From positions 1-16,798 of the forward strand of contig JAEOTU010000208.1 in NCBI GenBank assembly GCA_016839665.1: a DNA stretch of 16,798 nucleotides. The letters are read 5' to 3'. Shown in pieces: positions 1-9,090 of the stretch. Every line of letters begins with the position of its first letter. The first letter of the stretch is position 1. Origin of the DNA: Candidatus Hodarchaeota archaeon. Lineage in GTDB: Archaea; Asgardarchaeota; Heimdallarchaeia; Hodarchaeales; Hodarchaeaceae. A program made the translations under genes and the position numbers. The notes beneath the pieces are model-generated. The model was not told the DNA's origin. It saw nothing but the letters and a program-made list of their open reading frames with translations, and did no database searches.

Positions 1-261
1 GACATGCTAACCTATAAGAAAACAGTCACAGGTACTGATGGTACGTCTCCCGAATCAGGTGCCACGACCGCTTACGACGAATATTCGATCACCAAAGCGT
101 TCGATTGGCTGGACACTGAAGGATATGACACCACTGCTTGGAGAGCCTACGAGTCAGAGGAACCTGAAACTTCTGGACCCGTCGCTGGGTTTGAGCTCCT
201 GATGGCTACTCTAGCGATCACTGGTGTCGCTTTTCTTATAAGCCGCAAACGAAAGAGATAA
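1..261 (+). CDS. C-terminal end of a membrane-anchored surface protein, probably the peptide-binding protein of the ABC importer downstream (partial)
   Basis: The reading frame is open from the first base of the window and stops at 259-261, so only the last 86 codons are seen and the start lies outside. The tail has an acidic, Ser/Thr/Gly-rich stalk, then a GFE motif (about residue 63 of the visible part), one hydrophobic helix and a terminal RKRKR. This is the layout of archaeal C-terminal surface anchors (PGF-CTERM-like families), with the chain outside and the basic tail in the cytoplasm. Nothing of the ligand-binding domain is visible, so the solute-binding role is inferred only from position: it is followed by dppBCDF on the same strand. 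Base composition is visibly richer in G and C than in the permeases, as is common for strongly expressed surface proteins. It could be another type of surface protein. Confidence 0.6.
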   Translation, partial: DMLTYKKTVTGTDGTSPESGATTAYDEYSITKAFDWLDTEGYDTTAWRAYESEEPETSGPVAGFELLMATLAITGVAFLISRKRKR

Positions 262-269
262 ATCTCCTA

Positions 270-297
270 CTCCCCTCTTTTTTTTCTTTTTTTTTCA
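270..297 (+). terminator. T-rich archaeal-type terminator after the surface protein
   Basis: A C/T-rich stretch starting 9 bases after the stop codon contains long T runs (278-285 and 287-295). Archaeal RNA polymerase stops on such U-tracts without needing a hairpin, and no hairpin is visible. It would separate a strongly expressed binding-protein transcript from the permease operon. Confidence 0.55.
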
Positions 298-593
298 TCA
301 ATTTCTGTTTGTTTGAACAAGCACTTTTTAAGAACATTTCATTTTCTTTGAAGGATTCAGAAATTGTACTGGTAACCTTTCCAAAGAAGATCTTTGACTA
401 AATATGTGAGTGCTAAGCTCAAATCTTGTTTTTCTTTCAAATTACATAATATTTCTTATTTTCATCAAAAACTTGCAGATAGCGGTATTTATTTAAACCT
501 TAACTCTCGTATATTTGAAAGAAAATGACTTAAAAGAAACTTGGAAAAACTCTCATACTAAGGTTAAGCATTTACTAATTGAGTGGATTGATT
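298..593. other. Non-coding leader region before the dpp operon
   Basis: About 300 bases without a credible gene. A short open frame that begins with TTG at 515 runs into dppB in another frame and has no coding character. The region is AT-rich and its only recognisable element is a possible TATA box near 486-497. Confidence 0.5.
486..497 (+). promoter_or_regulatory. Possible TATA box for dppBCDF
   Basis: The string TATTTATTTAAA looks like an archaeal TATA box. A start about 25 bases downstream would give an untranslated leader of roughly 70 bases before the chosen dppB ATG. The upstream BRE is poor, and the region is AT-rich enough for chance matches. Confidence 0.3.
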
Positions 594-1715
594 ATGACTT
601 TACGAAATTACGTTATTCGAAGGGTGTTATTTTCTATTCCGATGTTTTTGGGAATATCGATCATACTCTTTGGATTAATAATGCTAGCACCACGGGATTA
701 TGTTGACGTGTTAAAAGCAAGCGATCCAACCATGACAATAGAGGAAATGAACAATAGACGGCGTTCCCTTGGGCTAGATAGACCCCCACATGAACAATAT
801 CTCTTTTGGTTAATAGGAAGAAATTCAGAAGGAAATTTGAATGAAAATTATCTGATTGAATTAGGAGATTTTATTCTCCTAGGACCTGGCAGGTGGATAC
901 AAGGCTCACTCAACATAGACTTGAATATTCCGAATGAAGCGTTTGCTGGAGGCTTCATTTTTGGCAATATGGGTCAATCTTTCACAGGATCAACAATCAA
1001 CGCTATGATTGGGGATCTCGCTTGGCAAACTATTAAATTGCAATTAGCTTCCCTGATAATGTCACTTCTAATTGGAATTCCGTTAGGTATTTTCTCCGCA
1101 AGACATCCATATTCGAAGCTAGACAGCCTGGGAACTGTTTTAGCTTTATTTGGTGTATCTATGCCAGTTTTTTGGACAGGGATTATGTTTATTCTTCTAT
1201 TCTCGGATTGGAAAATCTTTTTTGGATGGAAAATTCCATCAATTGGTGCAAAAGCCTATAACTTAACTGGAAATGAATCACCAATAGAGTTGTTATTCGA
1301 TGAAATCGCGCACATGATCCTACCAACTATTGTACTGGGATTGGCGGGAACAGCGTTAGTTCTTCGCTTAACGCGCTCTAGCATGCTAGAAGTCTTGAGA
1401 CAAGACTATATTTTAACCGCACGATCTAAAGGCCTTCCTGAACGTCTAGTAATTTATAAACATGCGTTAAGGAACGCATTACTACCTGTTGTCACCATTG
1501 TTGGTCTTTCAGTCGGGTTTCTTTTGTCAGGTGCAGCTTTGACTGAGACAGTATTTGCTTGGCCTGGTTTAGGAAAAGAGGCAGTGGCTAGGATTGAATT
1601 ACGTGACTACAACTTCATGATGGGAATCAACATGCTTGTAGCAATTATGGTCATCCTTGCTAATCTTGTTACAGATGTAACTTACGCATTTCTTGATCCA
1701 CGGATTCGATATTAG
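594..1715 (+). CDS. dppB: Peptide/oligopeptide ABC importer, permease subunit DppB/OppB
   Basis: Permease of the binding-protein-dependent peptide importer family; it pairs with DppC to form the channel. The 373-residue chain opens with a basic segment and a first membrane helix (about 8-32), followed by the family segment ending LGLDRPP. The five-helix permease core starts near residue 140. The cytoplasmic EAA coupling loop is seen at about 274-300 (LTARSKGLPERLV, then HALRNALLP), and the family ending FLDPRIRY is intact. Compared with usual DppB there is roughly 45 extra residues (about 75-121) in the first outside loop. I chose ATG 594, with a weak GAGTGG in front; an in-frame TTG at 579 would add five residues. 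The next gene begins 17 bases after the stop. The substrate cannot be read from the sequence. Confidence 0.9.
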   Translation: MTLRNYVIRRVLFSIPMFLGISIILFGLIMLAPRDYVDVLKASDPTMTIEEMNNRRRSLGLDRPPHEQYLFWLIGRNSEGNLNENYLIELGDFILLGPGRWIQGSLNIDLNIPNEAFAGGFIFGNMGQSFTGSTINAMIGDLAWQTIKLQLASLIMSLLIGIPLGIFSARHPYSKLDSLGTVLALFGVSMPVFWTGIMFILLFSDWKIFFGWKIPSIGAKAYNLTGNESPIELLFDEIAHMILPTIVLGLAGTALVLRLTRSSMLEVLRQDYILTARSKGLPERLVIYKHALRNALLPVVTIVGLSVGFLLSGAALTETVFAWPGLGKEAVARIELRDYNFMMGINMLVAIMVILANLVTDVTYAFLDPRIRY

Positions 1716-1719
1716 TGCT

Positions 1720-1725
1720 AGGAGG
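1720..1725 (+). promoter_or_regulatory. Strong Shine-Dalgarno site of dppC
   Basis: AGGAGG lies seven bases before ATG 1733 and fixes this start. It is the clearest ribosome site in the operon and contrasts with several lone genes in the window that lack one. Confidence 0.75.
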
Positions 1726-1732
1726 AAATTAA

Positions 1733-3466
1733 ATGACAATAGATGACATGAGTGCTGTGTTAGATGAGGAAAAGCTACTAGAGTTGGAAAAGGAAAAGAA
1801 AAAGAGACGTCGTGTCGGAAGACTAATGTCGTTTTGGCGCAGATTCCGCAAACATAAAACAGGATTGTTTGGGACAGCTTTAATTGGTTTTATTATCTTT
1901 CTGGCAATTTTCGCTCCATTTATTGCGGGAAAGGATCAGCTCATTCCGTATGACCCTGAAGCGATTGATTTACCAGCACAATATATCCCTCCCTTAGCTT
2001 ATGAAGGTGAGGCAATTGATGGAAGTTTTCCCGTTGTCAATAAAGGCACAGCCCCAGCTGCAAGAAAAATTGCTGGCATAATAGATGGAGAAGTAGTTAA
2101 TTTTATTCAAGGAGTTGGAACAACAGAGTACAGGCAAATTAGTCTATTAGAAAGCATTAATCGAAGTGGAACAGAAATTTGGGCGGGAATCTCAAATCCT
2201 GGATCATTTAATGCACTAAAGGGTCAAATAACACTTGCTGACACAACATTCAATGGTAGTGCCCTAGTCAGCTATCGGATCGCGGGAAAGGTTGCATTTA
2301 GATTCCAAGCTGTTCGCACAGAAAAAGTTCTGACAATTAGGATGAGATTAAAGGTCAATACCGATTCACAGGAATCAGTTTGGAAAGGAGAAGTTATCAT
2401 TAAAGTCTATGAGGAAGATGTACTTTCTAATGAAGGGGATCCTATAGCAACCTCTTTACCCGTAGATGGTGGAGAAATCGTAACTGGGGCTTATACTGAG
2501 GAAAGAGATTACTATTTTAGTTTTCGCTCACTATCACTCACTGAAGATCTTTTTTATTGGGCAGTCCTTGATTGTGATATTGAGAATGTAGAGTCTCTCG
2601 GAGTCACTCAACTTCTCTCAATGGCTGTTGATAATCCTGGCTCTAGATTAGATGAAAATCAGACAACTCGGGGATGGAATTTAGAAACAGGTTGGAATTC
2701 AGGTATTCAGGTGTATCTCGGCGATGGAACTATTTTAGACCCTGCAGACGGTTTTACACCCTATTTTGTCACATTTCGTTCAACCAACCGGTTCCACATT
2801 CTAGGTACTGATGCTTTAGGTCGGGATATCCTTTCTGCTACCATCTGGGGAGCAAGAGCATCGCTAACTGTCGCATTCCTAGCCATTAGCATCCAGATAA
2901 TAATTGGCGTAACTTTAGGTGCAGTAGCTGGCTATTTCGGTGGAAAGGTTGATAATTTAATTATGCGTATAACTGATCTCTTTCTAGCTGTACCAACGAT
3001 CTTTTTGTTGTTGATTGCAGTCACCATTTGGGAAAGAATTAGCTTAATCTTTATTGCAATTACAATTGGAGCGTTTGGTTGGTCAGGAACAGCACGGATT
3101 GTACGTGCAGAATTTCTTTCTTTACGAGAAATGGAATATGCTGATGCAGCTCGAGCCCTAGGCGTCGGTAACACAGGTATCATTTTTAAACACCTACTTC
3201 CTAATGCTATGGCTCCTGTAATCGTAACTGCTACACTTGGTACAGCAACAGCTATTCTCATTGAAGCAGGACTTTCATTCCTCGGATTTGGAGACCCTTC
3301 AGCGATATCTTGGGGGACAGCGATTCAATGGGGTATGCAAGGCCATACTCTTCGTTTTGCACCATGGGTAGCTACCATCCCTGGATTAGCGATATTTGTC
3401 GCTGTGCTGTCTTTCAATGTGGTTGGAGACGCATTGAGAGACGCCTTAGACCCACGATTGAGGTGA
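1733..3466 (+). CDS. dppC: Peptide ABC importer, permease subunit DppC/OppC with a large extracellular insertion
   Basis: Second permease of the importer. At 577 residues it is nearly twice the usual length of about 300. The N-terminus is a charged, Lys/Glu/Arg-rich cytoplasmic segment (1-45), then helix 1 (about 46-65) and the family motif PYDPEAIDL (72-80). The motif that normally follows soon after, HILGTDALGRD, only appears at 355-365. The intervening 270 or so residues look like soluble beta-rich sequence and must face outside. The rest is standard: five more helices, the EAA loop around 470-491 (DAARALGVG, HLLPNAMAP), the ISWG motif (525-528) and the ending DALDPRLR. The stop codon overlaps the ribosome site of dppD, so translation is probably coupled. 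The insertion may contact the binding protein or ligand; this is inference. Confidence 0.92.
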   Translation: MTIDDMSAVLDEEKLLELEKEKKKRRRVGRLMSFWRRFRKHKTGLFGTALIGFIIFLAIFAPFIAGKDQLIPYDPEAIDLPAQYIPPLAYEGEAIDGSFPVVNKGTAPAARKIAGIIDGEVVNFIQGVGTTEYRQISLLESINRSGTEIWAGISNPGSFNALKGQITLADTTFNGSALVSYRIAGKVAFRFQAVRTEKVLTIRMRLKVNTDSQESVWKGEVIIKVYEEDVLSNEGDPIATSLPVDGGEIVTGAYTEERDYYFSFRSLSLTEDLFYWAVLDCDIENVESLGVTQLLSMAVDNPGSRLDENQTTRGWNLETGWNSGIQVYLGDGTILDPADGFTPYFVTFRSTNRFHILGTDALGRDILSATIWGARASLTVAFLAISIQIIIGVTLGAVAGYFGGKVDNLIMRITDLFLAVPTIFLLLIAVTIWERISLIFIAITIGAFGWSGTARIVRAEFLSLREMEYADAARALGVGNTGIIFKHLLPNAMAPVIVTATLGTATAILIEAGLSFLGFGDPSAISWGTAIQWGMQGHTLRFAPWVATIPGLAIFVAVLSFNVVGDALRDALDPRLR

Positions 3467-3470
3467 CAAT

Positions 3471-4445
3471 GTGGCACACACAGAATCATTATTAGAAGTA
3501 AAAAACTTAAAAACACAGTTTTTCACAGAAGACGGTATTGTAAAAGCAGTCGATGATGTGACTTTTGATATCCATAAAGGTGAGGTCCTCGGACTCTGTG
3601 GAGAAAGTGGTTGCGGAAAAACAATTACGTCTCTATCTATTTTACGCTTAGTACCAGACCCACCTGGAAAGATCATCAGCGGAGAAATCATTTTTCAAGG
3701 CGAGAATGTTCTTGAAAAAACTGATAATGAAATGCGACAAATGCGTGGTAATGAGATTTCTATGATTTTCCAGGATCCTATGACCTCGTTGAATCCCGTT
3801 TTTACAGTTCAAAATCAAATCCTGGAAAATATTAAACTTCACCAGGATGTGACCGATGAGGAGGCCCTAGAAAAAGGGATCGAAGTGTTAGAACTGGTAG
3901 GTATTCCTGAAGCTAATAAAAGGATTAAAGATTATCCTCATCTTTTTTCTGGAGGTATGAGACAACGTGTGATGATCGCCATGGCATTATCTTGTAATCC
4001 TTCCCTCCTGATCGCAGATGAACCCACGACCGCTCTTGATGTTACCATTCAGGCTCAAGTTCTCGATCTAATGCGAGATTTGCGAGAGGATTTGAATATG
4101 GCTATTCTTTACATTACACATAACTTAGGGGTTATTGCAGAAATGGCTGATCGTATAGCTGTAATGTATGCAGGTAACATAGTGGAGTTTGCGGATTGTA
4201 CAACGGTTTTTAAAAATTCACATCACCCTTATACAAAAGCGCTTTTAACATCCATTCCACGGATGGATAAGAAATTGGATCGTCTAGGAGTCATAAAGGG
4301 CACAGTTCCAAACCTAATCACTCCTCCTAGTGGGTGTAGATTCCATCCACGATGTCCCATTGCTACTGAGAAGTGTTCGAAGGAGGTCCCCCCATATGTC
4401 GAAACAGAAGCAGGCCATTTTTCGCTCTGTCATTATCCAGGATAA
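3471..4445 (+). CDS. dppD: Peptide ABC importer, ATP-binding subunit DppD/OppD
   Basis: Cytoplasmic ATPase that drives peptide import with DppF. In 324 residues it shows Walker A GESGCGKT (44-51), the Q-loop in [12 protein letters not shown] (98-109), the signature FSGGMRQR (159-166), Walker B LLIADEP with catalytic Glu184, and the switch His217. The C-terminal oligopeptide/dipeptide-type extension carries Cys289, Cys295, Cys302 and Cys320, the four-cysteine set of this subfamily, which has been seen to hold an iron-sulfur cluster in some structurally studied homologues. The start is GTG at 3471: GAGGTGA, overlapping the dppC stop, is the ribosome site, and the nearby ATG at 3469 is in a frame that stops after eight codons. 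Only four bases separate it from dppC. Confidence 0.95.
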   Translation: MAHTESLLEVKNLKTQFFTEDGIVKAVDDVTFDIHKGEVLGLCGESGCGKTITSLSILRLVPDPPGKIISGEIIFQGENVLEKTDNEMRQMRGNEISMIFQDPMTSLNPVFTVQNQILENIKLHQDVTDEEALEKGIEVLELVGIPEANKRIKDYPHLFSGGMRQRVMIAMALSCNPSLLIADEPTTALDVTIQAQVLDLMRDLREDLNMAILYITHNLGVIAEMADRIAVMYAGNIVEFADCTTVFKNSHHPYTKALLTSIPRMDKKLDRLGVIKGTVPNLITPPSGCRFHPRCPIATEKCSKEVPPYVETEAGHFSLCHYPG

Positions 4446-4469
4446 CTTAATGGACATAAGGTGTATATG

Positions 4470-5450
4470 ATGGCAAAAGATACAGTAATCGAAGTCGAGG
4501 ATTTGACAAAGTTTTTCCCAATTACTGAGGGGATAATTAGACAAAGAGAAGTAGGGCGAGTACACGCGGTTGAAAATGTTACCTTCAAAGTCTTGCAAGG
4601 TGAAACATTAGGATTGGTCGGTGAATCTGGATGTGGGAAAACCACAACAGCAAGAATGCTCCTACGTTTACTAACTCCCACCAAAGGAAAGATTTGGATC
4701 AAGGGAATGGAGATTAGCCAGATAAAGAAGAAAGATATGCCTGCTTTTAGAAAGAGCATTCAAATGGTGTTTCAAGATCCATATGCCTCTCTGAATCCTC
4801 GGATGACAGTATATGATATCATATCCGAAGGAATGGACCTTTATAAATTGGCGAAAAATACTAAGGAAAAGGAAGAAAAGGTACTTGCTCTCATGGATAC
4901 AGTAGGTCTAGCTCCTTTCCATATATATAGGTACCCTCATGAATTTTCAGGCGGCCAGAGGCAAAGAATTGGGATCGCTCGGGCATTATCAGTGAATCCG
5001 GAAATCATTGTTGCAGATGAACCAGTTTCTGCTCTAGATGTGTCAATCCGTGCCCAAATTCTCAATCTTCTTGACGACCTTCAGATATCATTAGGTTTGA
5101 CATACATCATTGTTGCGCATGACCTCAGTGTGATCAGACATGTATCTGATCGCGTCGCTGTAATGTATGTTGGGAAAATGGTTGAGTTGGCCGAAACTAA
5201 CGAAATGTTTGACTTCCCTCGGCACCCCTATACTCAAGCATTGATATCAGCGGTTCCCATTCCTGATCCCACTGTGAAATTGGATCGAATAATCTTGCGC
5301 GGGGATGTCCCAACCCCCGTGAATCCACCACCCGGTTGTAGATTCAAGGGTAGATGTAATTATGCTACAAAAAAATGTGAAGAAAATCCACCATTCGAAG
5401 AAATCTCACTTAACCACTGGGTTGCGTGTTGGCATCCTCTTTCCAAATAA
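4470..5450 (+). CDS. dppF: Peptide ABC importer, ATP-binding subunit DppF/OppF
   Basis: The second ATPase of the importer, 326 residues from the chosen start. Motifs: Walker A GESGCGKT (51-58), Q-loop MVFQDPYASLNP (99-110), signature FSGGQRQR (159-166), Walker B with IIVADEP and Glu184, and switch His217. The C-terminal extension again has four cysteines (290, 296, 303, 320) in the same spacing as DppD up to the third. I chose ATG 4470 because AAGGTG (4458-4463) lies six bases before it; GTG 4461 and ATG 4467 are in frame but are too close to or inside the ribosome site. The gene follows dppD by 24 bases and is the last of the operon, with a T-rich tract directly after it. Confidence 0.94.
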   Translation: MAKDTVIEVEDLTKFFPITEGIIRQREVGRVHAVENVTFKVLQGETLGLVGESGCGKTTTARMLLRLLTPTKGKIWIKGMEISQIKKKDMPAFRKSIQMVFQDPYASLNPRMTVYDIISEGMDLYKLAKNTKEKEEKVLALMDTVGLAPFHIYRYPHEFSGGQRQRIGIARALSVNPEIIVADEPVSALDVSIRAQILNLLDDLQISLGLTYIIVAHDLSVIRHVSDRVAVMYVGKMVELAETNEMFDFPRHPYTQALISAVPIPDPTVKLDRIILRGDVPTPVNPPPGCRFKGRCNYATKKCEENPPFEEISLNHWVACWHPLSK

Positions 5451-5463
5451 AAGGACTGCAAAC

Positions 5464-5490
5464 TTTCCTTTTTTCTCTTTTTCTATTTTT
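5464..5490 (+). terminator. T-rich terminator at the end of the dpp operon
   Basis: Starting 14 bases after the dppF stop there are four T runs broken by single C or A bases. This matches the U-tract type of archaeal terminator. No stable hairpin is visible. Confidence 0.5.
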
Positions 5491-5652
5491 AGATACTATC
5501 CTTTTCTTAAGAGTAATCCCTGTTCTAAGGTTTCATGCAAGATTTGACAATTTTCTTGAATAAAATTATCAAAGTTATTGATGAAGAGAATGAGACAGCC
5601 AAAAAAGTGAAAAGAGGGAAAAATCGATTGAATAGAAATTGAAGGAAAAACA

Positions 5653-6102
5653 ATGATCAATGATAATAGAGTCCAACAAATAAAGATATGGCTTTCTAGA
5701 CACCCTAAAGAAGCAACTACAATAATTCTAGCTATAAGCTTATTCGTTAGTAACCTTATTATCCCTATTCAGGTAGGATTATATTTTATTTTTGTACTTG
5801 CAGTTATTATTGCTACAATTCTCATTGGGTCGATGTTTCTATTGTATAACACAACAATTCTTTTCTTGGCTTTGCTTCTCAAGGAAGGGTTATCACAAGA
5901 GGAAAAAACTTGGGTTAATCGTCGAGTAGGCCGAAATATCCTGATAATAGTGATTTGGGTAGGCTCATCTATCATTACTTTCACCCTCACGAATCAAATT
6001 CTAGGAATAATCGCCTCTATATTGTTAGTTTCATTACTCCTGATATTTCATGTGGCTGGTGTTGAAGAAAATCCTTTCTTAGAGAAACGGTACGAAATTT
6101 AA
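5653..6102 (+). CDS. Small integral membrane protein of unknown function
   Basis: I do not recognise a family. The 149-residue chain has a short basic N-terminus (1-20), two closely spaced hydrophobic segments at about 21-40 and 42-77 (the second long enough for two helices), a charged cytoplasm-like loop with EGLSQEEKTWVNRRVGR (78-94), then hydrophobic segments at 95-112 and 114-134, and a short charged tail. Four or five helices are therefore likely. ATG 5653 has GAAGG (5641-5645) seven bases upstream. It stands alone between the dpp terminator and the convergent FtsX-type permease gene, with only 37 bases to that gene's stop, so nothing in the context points to a function. Confidence 0.75.
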   Translation: MINDNRVQQIKIWLSRHPKEATTIILAISLFVSNLIIPIQVGLYFIFVLAVIIATILIGSMFLLYNTTILFLALLLKEGLSQEEKTWVNRRVGRNILIIVIWVGSSIITFTLTNQILGIIASILLVSLLLIFHVAGVEENPFLEKRYEI

Positions 6103-6139
6103 TTCGTGAAAATGATCGCTTAAAGGATCTATTCTATTA

Positions 6140-9025
6140 TCATAGATTTCGGAGGAGTGATGCAGTGTTGACATTTCGTGCTTTACTTGCCACAAGTGAA
6201 GCAGAAATTAGTAATGCAAGAAAGCTAACTAAAACTATAAAGAAGATAAGAAAAGGAGAAGCCACCATTTCAAGTTCAAAGATATTCTCTTGGGAAAGAA
6301 TAATTGCTCGTGTAATCAGAATGAATCCTATAACATATCCCCCACCAAGTAAAATACCAAGAGAAATTCCAAATACCACTGTAATGATCGTTTCTGAGAC
6401 AGCGATACTGAATATTTGATTTTTTGTTCCTCCAAAGGCCCGTAGAACCGCATATTCTTGTAAACGGTCGCTAATAATATAATTATAGAAGATACTGACT
6501 CCGATAATTCCCACAAGAAGGGAACACACAAAACTAGCACTAAGAATACCTGCAACTCCTGATATCTGCATGAAATCATAAAGAATTTCATGATCAGACT
6601 CACGATCATAAACTTGTCTGACAAAATCTTGTCTGGCTAATGTTCCTTTCACGTTCTCTCTTTCCACTGAACTTGTTTCGTTTGTTTTCACTAAGAAAAC
6701 CCTAGTAGTCTGAACTAGAAATATATCCATTAGATCCTGATGAATCAGAGCTATACCACCAACTTTCGCAAAACCACGGATCTCTTGAGTGGGGGAATAC
6801 ATTTTCCCAATTCCTGGGGCTGATTTCATAACCCCATAAATAGTGAAATTATATAATTCACCAATACTCCCCAAGAGTCTACTCAATTCAATGTAATCTC
6901 CGACCCCAATCTCAAGGGTGTGGGCTAAAAAATCATTGATTATTATACCATGATATTGGTCTGTTATCAACCCGTTTAAGGTTTGATTAGGATCTTTTCC
7001 CGCAACGATAGAATCTTGATTCCAGTAACAACTCGTAAAATAATTTTCTGGATTGACTCCTACCAGAGTAATGGAGTAACGTCCAATTGTTCCAAAGGTT
7101 TGAGTGATAGACACTGCTGAAGACACTCCAGGAATCTTCTCTAGCTCTGAAGCATAAGCAGTTGTTAATTCTTCAGTGAAAACCTTGAAATCGGACCCAA
7201 TTAGGTAATCTATGTTCTTTTGAGTGTTATATTCAAGAGTCTGAGAATAGAAAGTAGAGAAAACGGTTAGTGAAATGGTTAAAACAATTAACGTGATGAT
7301 ATTAAGGACTTGAGGGCGCTTTCGGGCAAAACTAACAGTAATGAGTTTATGTTTGGACTGAAAGATAAACTGTGTAAGCCGTGATAATCGTGGGAGAATA
7401 TCCCCACTCAATCGTGCAAAACCGTATCCTAACGCCAGCCAAATGATGGTGGCTGTAGCTAAATATAATCCCATTAATTGAGGATCTAATGATAAGCGAT
7501 TCATGATATCTGATATTGATAATATTCCGATATCAACATCGAAGATGACAATAATCAATAAAATAGCTGATATCACCAATATGCCTACATCGATATTTCT
7601 TCTCGAAAGGCCTCGGATTTTTAGAAAACGAGTTTTTACAAAGCTTTCCTGCTGTTGTTGATGGAGTAACCCTCTTACTCTATGAATTACGGTTAGGAGA
7701 TATATTGAACCGATGAATATCCCTCCGAGGATCCAGGTATTCCAAGATCTGACTATAGTATTGATGAATTCAATATTAAGCTCTGTATTCTCAAGAACTA
7801 AAAACTTAGAACTCTTTGAAATAACCCAAGTATTAATGAAACCCAATAGTGTGCCAAGGATAAAACCAATAATTGCCAGAATGAGAAATTCAATGAAGAA
7901 TAACCCCAAAATCTTAAGAAACGAAGCTCCCTTATATCTCAACAGTTGGATTTCATCTCTTCGCTGATTTAACATATAGGATGTAGTAGAAAGGAGAAAG
8001 ACAAAAGCTACTAGAATCAATGGAATGAACAGAAAAAGGATTATTATTCGAGCTTTTTCATAGTTTGAAATAATTAAGTTTATCTCATCAGTATAAACTT
8101 CCACTTGAAACCAGACGTTTTCTCGTTCTATTCGAAAGGCTATCGCTTCGATTTCGGACTCTAGTGCAAATGTTCCCTTATTAGCTAGGGCAGAACGATC
8201 CATCCTAATAAACATGTGGGGTGTGGTAGCAATTCTTCTCTCCATATCTTTCAATACACTCTGATTAACGGTACTTTTTGGTATAAAAATACCATCGCCG
8301 AGGGTTTCGGGGAGGAAATCAGGATACAATAATAATCTTTGAGGAATCCGATCAAAAATCGCGTTTATCGTCCGATTATAGACCTTTATCATTTGAAAAT
8401 AATATAGACTACTTTCTCCTAGATCAGGATCAGGTAATCGTGTGGCTATACCAAAGTCAATGGTGTCTCCTACCTCAAATGATTGACCAGTATAATATTC
8501 AATACGTCGTAAAACTCGTCTGGAGATAACGATGCCTCCATTAGAAAAAGAAAAGTCATTACCTGTTTCAGTTGTTACTTTAGAAGATATATGAGAAAGA
8601 TATTCTTCTTCAACAAAATGGATCCCATCATGTAAGTTTTCTGATATAAAGAAATCACTCTCATTGGGGGGGTGATTCAATATATTAAAATACGGAGATC
8701 TATGGTTGAGATTAAACAGAAATAATGCTGGTTGCGTGATAAAACTTGATTCTACCAAGGGCTCTTGAGCCAGGGTCGATTGAAGTTCTTCCATTGCGTT
8801 CTCCACATAAAAAGTGTGTTGAAGTTCAATTTCGAAGGACCGCTCTTCCATTGCTGATTGAATTGCTAGTCTAGGAGCTGTTTCAAGCCACATCAAGAGA
8901 GAAGTCATCAAAGCTATCGGGATCAGAATCGCAAGAATTATTGTTGTTGATCTCCGTAAATTGCGAGAAATGCCAGAAAAAACGTATGTTCCTGTGAATC
9001 TATTAGATAAAACACGCTTTGTCAA
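6140..9025 (-). CDS. Two-module FtsX/MacB-type ABC transporter permease
   Basis: A 961-residue membrane protein of the type VII ABC (FtsX, LolC/E, MacB) superfamily. Layout: helix 1 (about 26-46); outside domain 1 (about 50-322); three helices (about 326-349, 374-399, 429-447) with the cytoplasmic coupling segment RRDEIQLLRYKGAS (355-368); two linking helices (about 479-497, 517-536); then a second module with a helix at 572-592, outside domain 2 (about 600-820) and three helices (822-848, 873-905, 921-945) with DRLQEYAVLRAFGGT (853-867). The ten-helix arrangement is normal for duplicated permeases of this class, which couple ATPase motion to outside domains instead of moving substrate through a channel. 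Start is TTG at 9025, because an in-frame TGA lies two codons upstream; no clear ribosome site is seen. Its ATPase is probably the LolD-type protein at 10520-11218. Substrate unknown. Confidence 0.9.
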   Translation of the reverse strand: MTKRVLSNRFTGTYVFSGISRNLRRSTTIILAILIPIALMTSLLMWLETAPRLAIQSAMEERSFEIELQHTFYVENAMEELQSTLAQEPLVESSFITQPALFLFNLNHRSPYFNILNHPPNESDFFISENLHDGIHFVEEEYLSHISSKVTTETGNDFSFSNGGIVISRRVLRRIEYYTGQSFEVGDTIDFGIATRLPDPDLGESSLYYFQMIKVYNRTINAIFDRIPQRLLLYPDFLPETLGDGIFIPKSTVNQSVLKDMERRIATTPHMFIRMDRSALANKGTFALESEIEAIAFRIERENVWFQVEVYTDEINLIISNYEKARIIILFLFIPLILVAFVFLLSTTSYMLNQRRDEIQLLRYKGASFLKILGLFFIEFLILAIIGFILGTLLGFINTWVISKSSKFLVLENTELNIEFINTIVRSWNTWILGGIFIGSIYLLTVIHRVRGLLHQQQQESFVKTRFLKIRGLSRRNIDVGILVISAILLIIVIFDVDIGILSISDIMNRLSLDPQLMGLYLATATIIWLALGYGFARLSGDILPRLSRLTQFIFQSKHKLITVSFARKRPQVLNIITLIVLTISLTVFSTFYSQTLEYNTQKNIDYLIGSDFKVFTEELTTAYASELEKIPGVSSAVSITQTFGTIGRYSITLVGVNPENYFTSCYWNQDSIVAGKDPNQTLNGLITDQYHGIIINDFLAHTLEIGVGDYIELSRLLGSIGELYNFTIYGVMKSAPGIGKMYSPTQEIRGFAKVGGIALIHQDLMDIFLVQTTRVFLVKTNETSSVERENVKGTLARQDFVRQVYDRESDHEILYDFMQISGVAGILSASFVCSLLVGIIGVSIFYNYIISDRLQEYAVLRAFGGTKNQIFSIAVSETIITVVFGISLGILLGGGYVIGFILITRAIILSQENIFELEMVASPFLIFFIVLVSFLALLISASLVASKARNVNTASLLRNL

Positions 9026-9035
9026 AGAAAATCAT

Positions 9036-9090
9036 CTAATTCTGCTAAGTTTCATTTTAGAATTACTAATAACCTAATTCTAATTCTAAA
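9036..9090. promoter_or_regulatory. Repeat cluster (CTAATTCT / TTAGAATTA), possible operator of the permease gene
   Basis: TTTAGAATTA (9056-9065) is an exact inverted copy of TAATTCTAAA (9081-9090), and TTAGAATTA is also inverted to TAATTCTAA at 9075-9083. CTAATTCT appears directly at 9036, 9074 and 9080. The cluster begins 10 bases before the permease start codon on the minus strand, where an operator or leader structure would lie. The motif is AT-rich, so chance is a real alternative. Confidence 0.35.

Noticed and set aside
515..706. Open frame of 63 codons overlapping the start of dppB
   Set aside because: Begins with TTG, has no ribosome site and overlaps clear DppB coding sequence in another frame.
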